From: Sessilibacter corallicola
GTDB taxonomy: Bacteria > Pseudomonadota > Gammaproteobacteria > Pseudomonadales > Cellvibrionaceae
DNA: 64,000 nucleotides
NCBI RefSeq assembly: GCF_021290925.1
Contig: NZ_JAJSLX010000003.1
Location: 186,001-250,000 of the forward strand
Direction of reading: 5' to 3'
Shown here: positions 45,874 to 54,609 of the stretch, piece after piece
Layout of the letters: each line of letters opens with the position of its first letter
How positions within the stretch are numbered: the first letter of the stretch is position 1
Notes under the pieces: model-generated
Seen by the model: only the letters and a program-made list of their open reading frames with translations
Database searches by the model: none
Told to the model about the DNA's origin: nothing
Made by a program: the position numbers and the translations under genes

Positions 45874-46564
45874 GAGTTTAAAATTTAAGTCTGTATTAAC
45901 AATTTTACTGTCGGTACTTTCGGTATGTGTTTTTGCTCATGGGGTTGATGATAATACCCGCAGCTTTCTCGAAAGTAATACCGGCGTTCAATTGATTCCT
46001 TTTATGTACATTGGCGCAAAGCATATGGTAACGGGATACGACCATTTACTCTTTTTGGTAGGTGTTGTCTTCTTCTTATATAAAAGTAAAGACATTTTGC
46101 TTTATGTGACGATGTTTACCATGGGTCATAGCATCACCTTGATGTGGGGAGTGCTCGGTAATATCAATGTTAATGCTTACTTGATTGATGCCATCATTGG
46201 TTTGTCGGTAGTGTATAAAGGATTCGATAATCTGGGCGGATTCAAAAGACTATTGGGCTACCAACCTAATGTAAAATGGGCAATTTTAGTTTTTGGATTA
46301 TTCCACGGTTTTGGTTTGGCCACCAAATTACAAGAGTTTAAGTTACCCGAGGCTGGCTTATTGGAAAATCTAATTGCTTTTAATATAGGTGTAGAACTAG
46401 GTCAATTTATCGCGTTAGCAATTATTTTGATTGCCATTAATTTTTGGCGTCATTCAAACACTTATGAACGATTTGCAACAGTCACAAATACCGCATTAAT
46501 GAGCGCTGGTTTTATATTGATTGGTTTTCAAATCACAGACTTACTAATTTCAAACAACGGTTAA
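45866..46564 (+). CDS. HupE/UreJ-like membrane protein
   Basis: The 232 residues have a signal-like N-terminus and about six membrane segments. The HupE/UreJ-2 motif is YIGAKHMVTGYDHLLFLVGV (with conserved H, G, D, H), and FGLFHGFGLATKL follows. HupE/UreJ proteins are linked to nickel or other metal transport. It overlaps the RND gene by eight bases, so it acts with the pump. Confidence 0.88.
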   Translation: MRKSLKFKSVLTILLSVLSVCVFAHGVDDNTRSFLESNTGVQLIPFMYIGAKHMVTGYDHLLFLVGVVFFLYKSKDILLYVTMFTMGHSITLMWGVLGNINVNAYLIDAIIGLSVVYKGFDNLGGFKRLLGYQPNVKWAILVFGLFHGFGLATKLQEFKLPEAGLLENLIAFNIGVELGQFIALAIILIAINFWRHSNTYERFATVTNTALMSAGFILIGFQITDLLISNNG

Positions 46565-46574
46565 AATACAAGTA

Positions 46575-47096
46575 ATGGAACAGTTAACGAGTTTATCGCA
46601 ATTAATAAAATCGACAGTAGTGGCAATTACTGTCGCTGTAGCAATATTGGTGTTATTTGTTTTGCCCGCCGAATACGGTGTTGATCCTACCGGAATTGGT
46701 CAGCGATTAGGTTTAACTCAGCTTACTTTAACCAATAAAACGAATGATACAGGTTCAGAAGTATCATCGAATTCATACGTTGAAAAAGTAGTAGAAATTA
46801 CTGTTCCAGCGAACAGAGGCATCGAATACAAAGTTAACATGAATCAACATGATAAATTAAACTATGAATGGGTAACGAACGGTACCCCTTTGTACTTCGA
46901 TTTACATGGGGAGCCTAAAGGAGATACAACCGGTTATTTCGAAAGCTACGCCATAGCAACCGCTCACACCATGCAAGGTAGTTTTACCACACCTTTTGAA
47001 GGAACACACGGTTGGTACTGGAAAAATAACACTAGTCAATCTGTTGTTGTACGATTAATAATGAATGGTACTTTTGAAGTTATTGATGGACATTAA
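46575..47096 (+). CDS. Membrane-anchored periplasmic protein of the metal-efflux operon
   Basis: The 173 residues have one N-terminal membrane segment (about 15-35, VAITVAVAILVLFVLPAEYG) and an extracytoplasmic beta-rich domain with several His and Tyr positions (GDTTGYFESYAIATAHTMQG). Proteins of this type often close CzcCBA operons and are named transmembrane anchor proteins. A cupredoxin-like fold is a guess. It follows HupE/UreJ by 10 bases and is the last gene of the operon. Confidence 0.8.
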   Translation: MEQLTSLSQLIKSTVVAITVAVAILVLFVLPAEYGVDPTGIGQRLGLTQLTLTNKTNDTGSEVSSNSYVEKVVEITVPANRGIEYKVNMNQHDKLNYEWVTNGTPLYFDLHGEPKGDTTGYFESYAIATAHTMQGSFTTPFEGTHGWYWKNNTSQSVVVRLIMNGTFEVIDGH

Positions 47097-47108
47097 CTTT
47101 CAACTTTC

Positions 47109-47307
47109 CTAAAGGGCTTGCTTATTAACAAAGCGTTTAACTGCTCGAATTAATTCTTTCGGTTTTTCTCTGTGCGGTACATGACCGCACTCTTCTATAA
47201 TTAACATGCTGGCTTCGCCATTGGTGCGTGACGAGATGAATTCAGGAAAAGCAATGGAGCCGTATTCATCGTCGTCACCATGAATTACCAATGTCGGAAA
47301 CTACAAA
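47109..47307 (-). pseudogene. Remnant of an alpha/beta hydrolase (C-terminal part only)
   Basis: The minus strand encodes FPTLVIHGDDDEYG and then CGHVPHREKPKELIRAVKRFV, which are the catalytic Asp and His regions of an alpha/beta hydrolase. The nucleophile elbow and the whole N-terminal part are absent. Upstream the frame is cut by unrelated DNA just before the molybdopterin oxidoreductase stop. It is therefore a truncated gene, not a functional one. Confidence 0.75.
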
Positions 47308-47336
47308 CTTAATGTGCTGATAGCTGCTCTCAATTA

Positions 47337-49613
47337 TCACGCCGGTACTTTTTCCAGTTTCACCGGAACGTATTTATGATAAGGCGTTTTGGTGAATGGA
47401 TCGCAATGGTTCCCCAAGGTTAATTCATTTAGCGCAGGTCCATTTTGCTCACCTTTGTATTTGTTTCCATAACCGTGTGGCAAGGTTACCATGCCAATTC
47501 TCACTGAGTCATCGATATCAATAATCACATCCTGTTGACCATTTTTTGACATCACTCGGACAGTATCGCCTTCACAAAGGTCGAGTTTTTCTGCGTCTTG
47601 AGGATGAATTCGGAGTGCTCCGTGTTTATCTATTTTTCGCCATTGTGGGTTGCGAAATATTTGGTTTGCGTTGTAGGCTCGTCTCTCCCCTGCCATTAGG
47701 ATGAACGGATAACCATCCATTAAATCTTTAGCATTTTTTAAGTTTCTTAATTCATCAAGTGCTCGGTCAATTTTGAGATGAATTTTTTTGTCTTTATTTT
47801 TTATAAAATGCCATAAGTCTTTGAATTCATGTTTGCTGATGATGGTTCCAGATTTGCTGGTGATTATTTTGTTAAATAAATTACCGCCAAGCGTAAATTT
47901 GTTTCCGTTAATGCCGCATCGTTTGACAGCTTCTGCGTGTTTGCTTGCGTAGTCTAACGCTAAAGGCAGTAATAAGGCTGCAGATTGCGCGCTTTTGGGT
48001 AATGCTTTACCCAATGTTTGATGAAGTATTGATGCACCATAAGGTGCTAATTTTTTGTTGGCTTGCACGGTTAGCATCAATGCCATCAAAAAAGGTTGAT
48101 AACCAGCAACGGAGCCATACTTAGCAGCTTTCTCTAAAACCGGAAATCTCTTTGGCAATATACGCATTTTTATCAGTAACCGAGTATAAATTTCAGGCTC
48201 CGTCAAGCACTCCCCTATGGGATCTAAAAAGCCGTGACGAAAGTGAAAGAAATTCTCGGGGAATTCAGCGTTAAACCCTGTGGCTTCGCCTTTTTCAAAT
48301 TGCGATGCCGCAGGCAGAATATAGTCGGCCAGTCGGGCTGTTTCAGTCATGGCCACGTCAACAACCACAAGAAGATCTAACTTTTCGAATGCTCTTGTGT
48401 ATGCCTTTGAGTCTGCCATAGTTACAACGGGATTACTTGAATCAACCCATACCGATCGTATTCGATCATCGCCTTGGTGTTCAATTTCGTCAGGAAGAAT
48501 ATTCGGAGGATACATTCCTGAGATGGGTAACATTTTATGATGAGCCGTGAGTTTTAAATCTTTTTTGCGTTCATCAGTATTACCGAGCAATGGAATAAAA
48601 AGGGTGTGAAGATTATTCACACCTGGGCGACCAAAATTGCCGGTCACTAAGTAAAGTAATTTTTCAAGATAACCTGTGAGGGTTGAATGCAACGATTGCT
48701 GTAAACCCAAATCAATTCTAACGCAGCCTCTTTCGGCGGCGGCAAAATCACGAGCCACGGTTTGAACCAACGCCATTGGCACGTCTGCTTTTTCAATATG
48801 ATCGGCAATGGGTATTTTTTGCAGTTCAGCTTCTAAAGCGTCAAAACCGGTGCAGTGCTTTGATAAAAACTCGGTATCGTGCAAATTTTCTTGTACGATA
48901 ATCGCGAGTATTGCCGACATTAAATAGGCGTCCATACCCGGTTTTACCTGCAAGTGAATATCCGCCATTTTGGCGGTTTCAGATACTCGGGGGTCTACCA
49001 CCACCATTGTGCGTGATGAATCTTTTTTGATGTGTTTTAACGTATCGCGGGCGTTGGGAATACCGTGAGCTTGGAATGGGTTACAGCCAATAAAAATAAC
49101 GTAGTCGGCGTGTTCGACATCTTCGGTACAATGAATTCGTTGGTCACCGAACATTCTGCCATTTATCCAGAAGTCCATGGTTTTTTCTTGAGCTAATGAT
49201 GTATAACGATACCGGCTCCCCATGGCTCTTAGAATTTGCTGACCAAATGCGCCACCTAAATGATTTCCCTGGCCTCCTCCACCGACAAACGCAAATGCGT
49301 CGCCACCGAAATCTGCCTTTATTCTTAATAATTTCTCAGCAATTTCTGAAAGCGCTTGATCCCAACTTATTTTTTCAAACGAGCCATTTGGTGTTTTCTT
49401 TAACGGATGAGTAAGACGGTCTGCGTGATTTTGATAGTGATCTAATCGAGCGGCTTTTTGACAAATATAACCTTTGGTCATGGGGTGTTTAGGATCACCC
49501 TTGATTTTAGCGAATTTGCCTTCGTCAACATCAATGGTAATGCCGCAATTTCTCGAACATAAAATACACGCTGAAGAATGGGTGTTTGCGCTGGTGGCCG
49601 CTTTCGCATTCAT
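47337..49613 (-). CDS. Molybdopterin-dependent oxidoreductase (catalytic subunit type)
   Basis: The 758 residues match the DMSO-reductase family. A N-terminal [4Fe-4S] motif (CILCSRNCGITIDV, then a Cys in GYICQKAARLDHY) precedes the Moco-binding part with GNHLGGAFGQQ, CNPFQAHGIPNARDTL and VVDPRVSETAKMADIHLQVKPG. The C-terminal molydopterin dinucleotide domain ends with LPHGYGNKYKGEQNG. No Tat signal is seen, so it is likely cytoplasmic. No partner subunit is next to it and the substrate is unknown. It is divergent from the acyl-CoA dehydrogenase-like gene. Confidence 0.9.
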   Translation of the reverse strand: MNAKAATSANTHSSACILCSRNCGITIDVDEGKFAKIKGDPKHPMTKGYICQKAARLDHYQNHADRLTHPLKKTPNGSFEKISWDQALSEIAEKLLRIKADFGGDAFAFVGGGGQGNHLGGAFGQQILRAMGSRYRYTSLAQEKTMDFWINGRMFGDQRIHCTEDVEHADYVIFIGCNPFQAHGIPNARDTLKHIKKDSSRTMVVVDPRVSETAKMADIHLQVKPGMDAYLMSAILAIIVQENLHDTEFLSKHCTGFDALEAELQKIPIADHIEKADVPMALVQTVARDFAAAERGCVRIDLGLQQSLHSTLTGYLEKLLYLVTGNFGRPGVNNLHTLFIPLLGNTDERKKDLKLTAHHKMLPISGMYPPNILPDEIEHQGDDRIRSVWVDSSNPVVTMADSKAYTRAFEKLDLLVVVDVAMTETARLADYILPAASQFEKGEATGFNAEFPENFFHFRHGFLDPIGECLTEPEIYTRLLIKMRILPKRFPVLEKAAKYGSVAGYQPFLMALMLTVQANKKLAPYGASILHQTLGKALPKSAQSAALLLPLALDYASKHAEAVKRCGINGNKFTLGGNLFNKIITSKSGTIISKHEFKDLWHFIKNKDKKIHLKIDRALDELRNLKNAKDLMDGYPFILMAGERRAYNANQIFRNPQWRKIDKHGALRIHPQDAEKLDLCEGDTVRVMSKNGQQDVIIDIDDSVRIGMVTLPHGYGNKYKGEQNGPALNELTLGNHCDPFTKTPYHKYVPVKLEKVPA

Positions 49614-49633
49614 TGATTACCTCAGAAATTTTT

Positions 49634-49713
49634 ATTGTGTTTATCGACTATTGTGTTTATCGACTATTGTGTTTATTGATTACAGTGTTTATCGATTACG
49701 GTGTTTATTAATT
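49634..49713. repeat. 16-bp tandem repeat, five copies
   Basis: Units ATTGTGTTTATCGACT (twice), ATTGTGTTTATTGATT, ACAGTGTTTATCGATT and ACGGTGTTTATTAATT. It lies just upstream of the molybdopterin oxidoreductase start. Confidence 0.85.
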
Positions 49714-49918
49714 TTGGTCGCTGGCGCCGATTTTTAAGATTAAGACAACCTAAACAAACTCCGAGTAATGACGGTATTAGGTGCCTGATTTTTATCAGCT
49801 AGGGCGTTTCTTGAATCAAAAAATTAAGGGATACGCCGTTGCTTTCGCAAATCATTAAAACTAATCATTGGTTAAGAAATGCTTAACCTATCGAAATAGC
49901 ATAGTCTGTTGACGATAG

Positions 49919-49951
49919 TTTGTATGTGAAGTATTGTAGTTCACATACAAA
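49919..49951. promoter_or_regulatory. Inverted repeat, probable MarR-type operator
   Basis: Perfect 12-bp palindrome arms TTTGTATGTGAA / TTCACATACAAA with a 9-base centre. The core TATGTGAAGTAT recurs in inverted form upstream of the MarR-type gene at 52035-52046. Confidence 0.6.
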
Positions 49952-50145
49952 GTATATTGCCAATGATTGCTGTATCGCGCTTAATCCGCGTCCTAGAGGC
50001 CAGTAGAGGGTTACGCTGAGGCAATCAAGATGACACGGGATTTGGTCGCTGAAAGTGTGTATCTGATGGTACCGAACGGCTTGGAATAAGCCATCAAATG
50101 CGTCAACTAACCGTTCTGATTGAATGCGGGAATGGTGAGAGAATA

Positions 50146-51081
50146 ATGTCTGATTACCAAAATTTAATGACGTTAATTACGTCAAGCAAGTCACTGAATA
50201 AACTGTCACTACAAGAGCAACCCGCTGCTTGGCTGACGACTTTAAGCCAATACTTCAATTCAACCAGCATTCAGTGTTCATTTATTGGTGGCTATTACGC
50301 TCACAGTGTGGGTTATGCGTTCTGCGCTGGGTATCAGAATGCGGTTAAGTCTTTGTTTGGTAACCAACGCAATGAGTTAGTGTCACTTTCAATAACGGAA
50401 AATGGCAACGCTCATCCAAGAAATATTCAAACAATCTACAATGTTGACAGTGGCACTCTTAATGGAGTCAAACATTTTGTGATGTTGGCAGATCAAGTTG
50501 ACGAGTTATACGTGCTTGCGAAAATCAGTAAACGCGAGCTTTCAGAAGACCAACGCTCTTCTTTTAAAATACTTCATATTCGTTCTGATCTTGAAGGGGT
50601 AACCATACAGACTCAACCGCCTCTTCCGATGATTTCTGATATCAAACAAGGCTTTGCGCATTTTAAAAACGTACCAATTACGCCAGATAATGTGCTCAAG
50701 GGCGATGCTTACACCAACTATGTAAAGCCCTTTCGCACTTACGAAGATGTTCATGTGATCAGTGCTCTGTTGGGATACCTTTTTTCAGTGGTTAATCGCA
50801 ACCCTTGGCCACAAGGTATAAATGTAAACATTACTGATTTGAAGATACGCCTTCAATCCATTAGCTCTTCAGATTTAACCGCAGCTGCTACGCACCTTGA
50901 GTTAGACGCAGTAATTTATAACTTTAAACAGCTCATCGAACAAATTGAAGAGCATTGGCAACGTTCTCAACCGCCGGAATACACGGCTTGGTTGCGAGAT
51001 AAAGCCATTTTAAAAATTGCTGAGTATACGAGACGAAAAAGAACAGAAAGGGCCAAAGCGTTAATGAAAACAGCACAATAA
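50146..51081 (+). CDS. Acyl-CoA dehydrogenase-like protein, short
   Basis: About 311 residues from the ATG at 50146 (MSDYQNLMTLITSSKSL), which has a ribosome-like GGTGAGAG upstream. A frame opening at 50098 is less likely. Segments GVKHFVMLADQVDELYVLAK and FAHFKNVPITPDNVLKGDAY resemble the middle beta domain of acyl-CoA dehydrogenases. It is shorter than a full enzyme (about 380 residues) and I see no clear catalytic Glu, so activity is uncertain. It is followed by a LysR gene. Confidence 0.6.
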   Translation: MSDYQNLMTLITSSKSLNKLSLQEQPAAWLTTLSQYFNSTSIQCSFIGGYYAHSVGYAFCAGYQNAVKSLFGNQRNELVSLSITENGNAHPRNIQTIYNVDSGTLNGVKHFVMLADQVDELYVLAKISKRELSEDQRSSFKILHIRSDLEGVTIQTQPPLPMISDIKQGFAHFKNVPITPDNVLKGDAYTNYVKPFRTYEDVHVISALLGYLFSVVNRNPWPQGINVNITDLKIRLQSISSSDLTAAATHLELDAVIYNFKQLIEQIEEHWQRSQPPEYTAWLRDKAILKIAEYTRRKRTERAKALMKTAQ

Positions 51082-51106
51082 TAAGATTTTATAAAGCGGA
51101 AATATA

Positions 51107-51991
51107 ATGCAAAAACCACCACCCATACAATGGCTGCCGGTGTTTGAAGCAGCGGCAAGATTATTGAATTTTAAAGAAGCATCAGAAGAATTGTGTGTTT
51201 CGCCATCGGCGGTGAGTCAACAAATAAAAATTCTAGAAGAATATCTTGGTGTTTCACTGTTTGATAGAAGCACAAGAAAACTCCGCTTAACGGATGCCGG
51301 TCAGTTTTATTATCAATACGTAGAAAAAATTATTAAAACCCACGTTAATGGCTATCGTCACTTTGAGCGGAAATACCGGCACCCTACTTTGCAGTTAAAC
51401 GCCCCCATATTTGCGGCACAGGAGTTACTCATACCGAATTATCCGTATTTTAGCCAGTACTCTCCTGGTATCGATTTGCGGATCACCACCGGCAATAAAA
51501 TTATTGATTTTGAAAGTGAACCCATTGATGCCGCACTGAGATTTGGTACCGGAAATTGGCCCGGTTTGGATTGTCGATTTATCATTGATGTAGAACCTAG
51601 ATTAATATGCAGCCCTCAATATTTACAGCAACACGCGTTAAATCCAGACTGTTTACTCACACAAGAAGACCTTGAACAGCATACGTTGCTCTCTGTTTTT
51701 GAGGATTTAAGCGATTGGCAAGATCTGTTAACTCATGTGGAGCCCAGCAAAAAAATTGTCTGTGACTCGTACTTGTCAGTTATCCGTGCAACCGAAGAAG
51801 GCCTTGGCCTTGGTATTGGCCTAAAGCCCGTGGTTAATCATTTGGTGGACAATCAACGTTTGGTCTTTCTAAATACAAATCCCATGAGCACAGATTATTC
51901 TTATTGGCTTGTGGCACCGCATAACCGTGCTAATCCCGATCAAATTAATGCCCTGTATAAGTGGCTTAAGTCTCTGTTCGATACACTCTAA
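51107..51991 (+). CDS. LysR family transcriptional regulator
   Basis: The 294 residues have an N-terminal winged helix (LPVFEAAARLLNFKEASEELCVSPSAVSQQIKILEEYLGVSLF in effect; key residues F, A, A, S, A, VS, Q, LE, LG, LF). A substrate-binding domain follows. The GcvA-like style (FEAAARL...FDRSTRKLRLTDAG) suggests control of metabolic genes. It lies 25 bases downstream of the acyl-CoA dehydrogenase-like gene. Confidence 0.9.
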   Translation: MQKPPPIQWLPVFEAAARLLNFKEASEELCVSPSAVSQQIKILEEYLGVSLFDRSTRKLRLTDAGQFYYQYVEKIIKTHVNGYRHFERKYRHPTLQLNAPIFAAQELLIPNYPYFSQYSPGIDLRITTGNKIIDFESEPIDAALRFGTGNWPGLDCRFIIDVEPRLICSPQYLQQHALNPDCLLTQEDLEQHTLLSVFEDLSDWQDLLTHVEPSKKIVCDSYLSVIRATEEGLGLGIGLKPVVNHLVDNQRLVFLNTNPMSTDYSYWLVAPHNRANPDQINALYKWLKSLFDTL

Positions 51992-52029
51992 ACCCTAACT
52001 TTAAAGGAGGATATTTTAATACTTGAATC

Positions 52030-52052
52030 TGTATATACTTCACATATAAACT
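52030..52052. promoter_or_regulatory. Operator-like site upstream of the MarR-type gene
   Basis: TGTATATACTTCACATATAA contains, in inverted form, the TATGTGAAGTAT core seen at 49923-49934. Outer TATAT/ATATA arms give it dyad symmetry. It ends about 40 bases before the gene, as expected for autoregulation. Confidence 0.5.
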
Positions 52053-52090
52053 TTATCCATAAAGCACATAAAGTTTGTTGAGAATTGATA

Positions 52091-52507
52091 ATGGAAAAAC
52101 GGCTATTCACTCTGATTAATGCAGCGCAACACCGCATGTTCAAATTTGCAGATCTAGAATGCGAAAACAGGCTTGGGTTGACTGTCACTCAGTCAGCCGC
52201 GCTGATGTTTATCGCAAAAAATGAAGGTTGCCAGCAAAAAGCGCTCGCAAACGCAACTGGACTTAACCAATCTGCGGTAACTGGGCTTATCAATCGCATG
52301 AAAAAAAATGGTCTTATTGAACGAAAAGCCTGTGCCGAAGACGGAAGAGCCTCAATGCTTTATTTATCAGAGAAAGGCCGTTTAAAACTTCCAGAGATTT
52401 TCCCACTGGTGGGTGAACTCAATGACAAATTAACAGCAAACTTTACCGACAAAGAAATCGATATTGTTACCCGATTTCTTAATAACGTTATCAGAGAATT
52501 TAAATAA
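52091..52507 (+). CDS. MarR family transcriptional regulator
   Basis: The 138-residue winged-helix protein has NQSAVTGLINRMKKNGLIERKACAEDGRASMLYLSEKGR, the recognition helix and wing of MarR (key residues S, V, I, M, G, R, D, R, L, G). The ATG at 52091 was chosen over a TTG two codons earlier. It shares an operator-like motif with the region before the acyl-CoA dehydrogenase-like gene and lies upstream of the hotdog protein. Confidence 0.9.
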   Translation: MEKRLFTLINAAQHRMFKFADLECENRLGLTVTQSAALMFIAKNEGCQQKALANATGLNQSAVTGLINRMKKNGLIERKACAEDGRASMLYLSEKGRLKLPEIFPLVGELNDKLTANFTDKEIDIVTRFLNNVIREFK

Positions 52508-52545
52508 TTTACGTTTTCTACGGGAAGCGTAAAAAGGTAGTTAAT

Positions 52546-52986
52546 ATGAGCCAATTTCTAGCAATGTTCAATCAAATGGGGTCTGAGGTATTTTCTCAAG
52601 GCGTTGGGCAAGTTGCCCCGTATTTTGCAACGATTGATCCTCAGGTAGTTGAATTAAAACCCGGTTATTGCGAAGTACACCTTAAAAACCAAAAGAAAGT
52701 ACACAATCACCTCAACACAATACACGCAATTGCAATGTGTAGCGCAGCAGAATTAGCCGGTGGAATGACCACAGACGTTTCTATTCCCAGCGGCTCACGT
52801 TGGATTCCGCAAGGCATGACGGTTCAGTATTTGGCGAAAGCTAAAACGGATTTAAAAGTTATTTGTGATGCTGCCGATGTCGATTTTTCTCAGCCAGGTG
52901 AAGTTATTGTTCATGTAGGTGCCTTTGATACCGACGGTACGAAAGTATTTTGCGCAGATATTACCATGAACGTTAAATCTGGCTGA
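52546..52986 (+). CDS. Hotdog-fold (DUF4442) thioesterase-like protein
   Basis: The 146 residues match the DUF4442/PaaI-like hotdog group: VHNHLNTIHAIAMCSAAELAGGM (with the HAIAMCSAAELAGG helix) and MTVQYLAKAKTDLKVIC. Such proteins hydrolyse acyl-CoA thioesters. No signal peptide. It lies 39 bases after the MarR gene and ends before a strong terminator, so it is probably co-transcribed with the regulator. Confidence 0.85.
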   Translation: MSQFLAMFNQMGSEVFSQGVGQVAPYFATIDPQVVELKPGYCEVHLKNQKKVHNHLNTIHAIAMCSAAELAGGMTTDVSIPSGSRWIPQGMTVQYLAKAKTDLKVICDAADVDFSQPGEVIVHVGAFDTDGTKVFCADITMNVKSG

Positions 52987-53017
52987 TTGTTACATTTACA
53001 TCACATATTGGTATTTT

Positions 53018-53052
53018 AAAAGCCGCTCTATGCTAAATGGAGCGGCTTTTTT
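53018..53052 (+). terminator. Rho-independent terminator after the hotdog gene
   Basis: 11-bp stem AAAAGCCGCTC / GAGCGGCTTTT followed by further T. Confidence 0.9.
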
Positions 53053-53306
53053 GTTGTTGATTTTGTTGGTTCGCCTCTTAGTTTCTTAGCAGTATTAGAA
53101 AAGTGATCTCCAATAAACGTTAATCAATGCGATTCATTAAATATGAATTAATGACAGATTAACTGTCGTAAATAAATACTAAATTTAGCGCCTAATTTTT
53201 ATAGATATAATAACTGCATTAAAAATAGTGCTGCTTAAATTGCAATTTTCATTTACAGATAAGCAGTTAAAGACATGCGATTACCCGTTTATTGAAGGAG
53301 TCCTTT
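53053..53306. other. Gap before the ferredoxin reductase gene
   Basis: About 250 bp with no gene, between the terminator and the fpr start. I see no sigma-54 promoter or NifA-type site in it, so the fpr-fdxA pair is probably not NifA-controlled. Confidence 0.5.
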
Positions 53307-54080
53307 ATGGCATTTAACACCGAAACCGTCGTCAGTGTTAAACATTGGAACGATACGTTATTTAGTTTTAAAACAACACGTGACCCAGGATTAAAGTTTC
53401 ATAACGGGCACTTTGTTATGATTGGCTTGCAGGTTGAGGGAAAACCTTTGATGCGAGCTTACAGTATTGCCAGTCCGAATTACGAAGAGCATCTGGAATT
53501 TTTAAGTATTAAGGTGCCTGATGGTCCACTGACCTCTCGCTTGCAACATTTAAAAGAAGGCGATGAAATTATTATCAGTAAAAAACCGGTGGGAACGCTG
53601 GTGGTGGGTGACTTAACCCCGGCTAAAAACCTATATTTGTTTTCTACCGGCACCGGTTTAGCACCGTTTATGAGTGTCATTAAAGATCCGGAAATCTATG
53701 AACGATTCGAAAAAGTTATTCTTGTGCACGGAGTACGGTATGTAAGCGAGCTTGCTTATAAAGATCATATTCTGAAAGAGTTACCCAATCATGAATACCT
53801 GGCCGAAGAAATTTCAGAAAAACTCATTTACTACCCCACCGTAACTCGGGAACCCTTTCAAAACAGCGGCCGCTTAACCGACTTGATTACCAGCGGCAAA
53901 CTTTGCTCCGATATTGGTCTTCCTCAACTTAACCCTAACACTGATCGAGCCATGATATGCGGCAGCCCGAGCATGTTACAAGATACTTGCAACATTCTGG
54001 ATAATTTAGGGTTTGTGGCTTCCAAGCACACGGGAGACCCGGCCGATTATGTCATCGAGCGGGCATTTGTAGAGCAGTAA
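53307..54080 (+). CDS. fpr: Ferredoxin--NADP+ reductase
   Basis: The 257-residue FAD enzyme exchanges electrons between NADPH and ferredoxin. FAD-binding RAYSIASPNYEE and the NADP part (LFSTGTGLAPFMSV and MICGSPSMLQD) are present, and it ends in VIERAFVEQ, like the bacterial subclass. The ATG at 53307 has AAGGAG nearby. A TTG five codons earlier is not needed. It is followed after 28 bases by a 7Fe ferredoxin gene, a pair also known from Azotobacter. Confidence 0.95.
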   Translation: MAFNTETVVSVKHWNDTLFSFKTTRDPGLKFHNGHFVMIGLQVEGKPLMRAYSIASPNYEEHLEFLSIKVPDGPLTSRLQHLKEGDEIIISKKPVGTLVVGDLTPAKNLYLFSTGTGLAPFMSVIKDPEIYERFEKVILVHGVRYVSELAYKDHILKELPNHEYLAEEISEKLIYYPTVTREPFQNSGRLTDLITSGKLCSDIGLPQLNPNTDRAMICGSPSMLQDTCNILDNLGFVASKHTGDPADYVIERAFVEQ

Positions 54081-54108
54081 CTCATAATAAATTATAGGAA
54101 GCTTATAG

Positions 54109-54432
54109 ATGACATTCGTTGTTACGGAAAATTGTATTAAATGCAAATACACCGATTGTGTTGAAGTTTGTCCGGTTGATTGCTTTTACGAAGGGCCTAA
54201 CTTTTTAGTGATTGACCCCGAAGAATGCATTGATTGTGCCCTTTGCGAACCCGAGTGCCCTGCCGAGGCAATTTTCTCGGAAGACGAGGTTCCTGAACAT
54301 CAACAACACTTTATTTCACTCAATGCAGAGCTGGCATCTCATTGGCCGGTGATAAACGAGAAAAAAGCGTCGTTGCCGGATGCGGCCGAATGGGATGGTA
54401 TTCCCAACAAGCTGCAACATTTAGAAAAATAA
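54109..54432 (+). CDS. fdxA: Seven-iron ferredoxin FdxA
   Basis: The 107-residue FdI-type ferredoxin has the [3Fe-4S]/[4Fe-4S] pattern: [18 protein letters not shown] and [19 protein letters not shown]-terminal extension ends in [11 protein letters not shown]. It is the likely redox partner of the reductase encoded just upstream. FdI of Azotobacter regulates the fpr gene and can serve nitrogenase. Confidence 0.95.
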   Translation: MTFVVTENCIKCKYTDCVEVCPVDCFYEGPNFLVIDPEECIDCALCEPECPAEAIFSEDEVPEHQQHFISLNAELASHWPVINEKKASLPDAAEWDGIPNKLQHLEK

Positions 54433-54539
54433 GAATTATGAATTCTATGTTTTCTTGGTAAAGAAAATAAAATAATGACGACCACAAAAATACGAATAAT
54501 TTTTTAATTATATTAAATTAAAAAGTCAGTTCGCCCAGT

Positions 54540-54598
54540 GGTCGTCTGTATAAATGGTCGTCTATATAAGCGGTCGTCTGTATAAGCAGTTGCCTAAC
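54540..54598. repeat. 16-bp tandem repeat, three copies plus a partial one
   Basis: Units GGTCGTCTGTATAAAT, GGTCGTCTATATAAGC and GGTCGTCTGTATAAGC, then a partial AGTTGCCTAAC. It lies between the convergent fdxA and RidA genes. Confidence 0.8.
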
Positions 54599-54609
54599 AA
54601 ATAAAAATA

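Larger units (their letters stand above)
49614..50145. other. 532-bp intergenic region with repeats and a palindrome
   Basis: It separates the molybdopterin gene (minus) from the acyl-CoA dehydrogenase-like gene (plus). It contains a 16-bp tandem array (49634-49713) and a 12-bp perfect inverted repeat (49919-49951) that resembles the site upstream of the MarR gene. I see no gene here. Confidence 0.7.
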
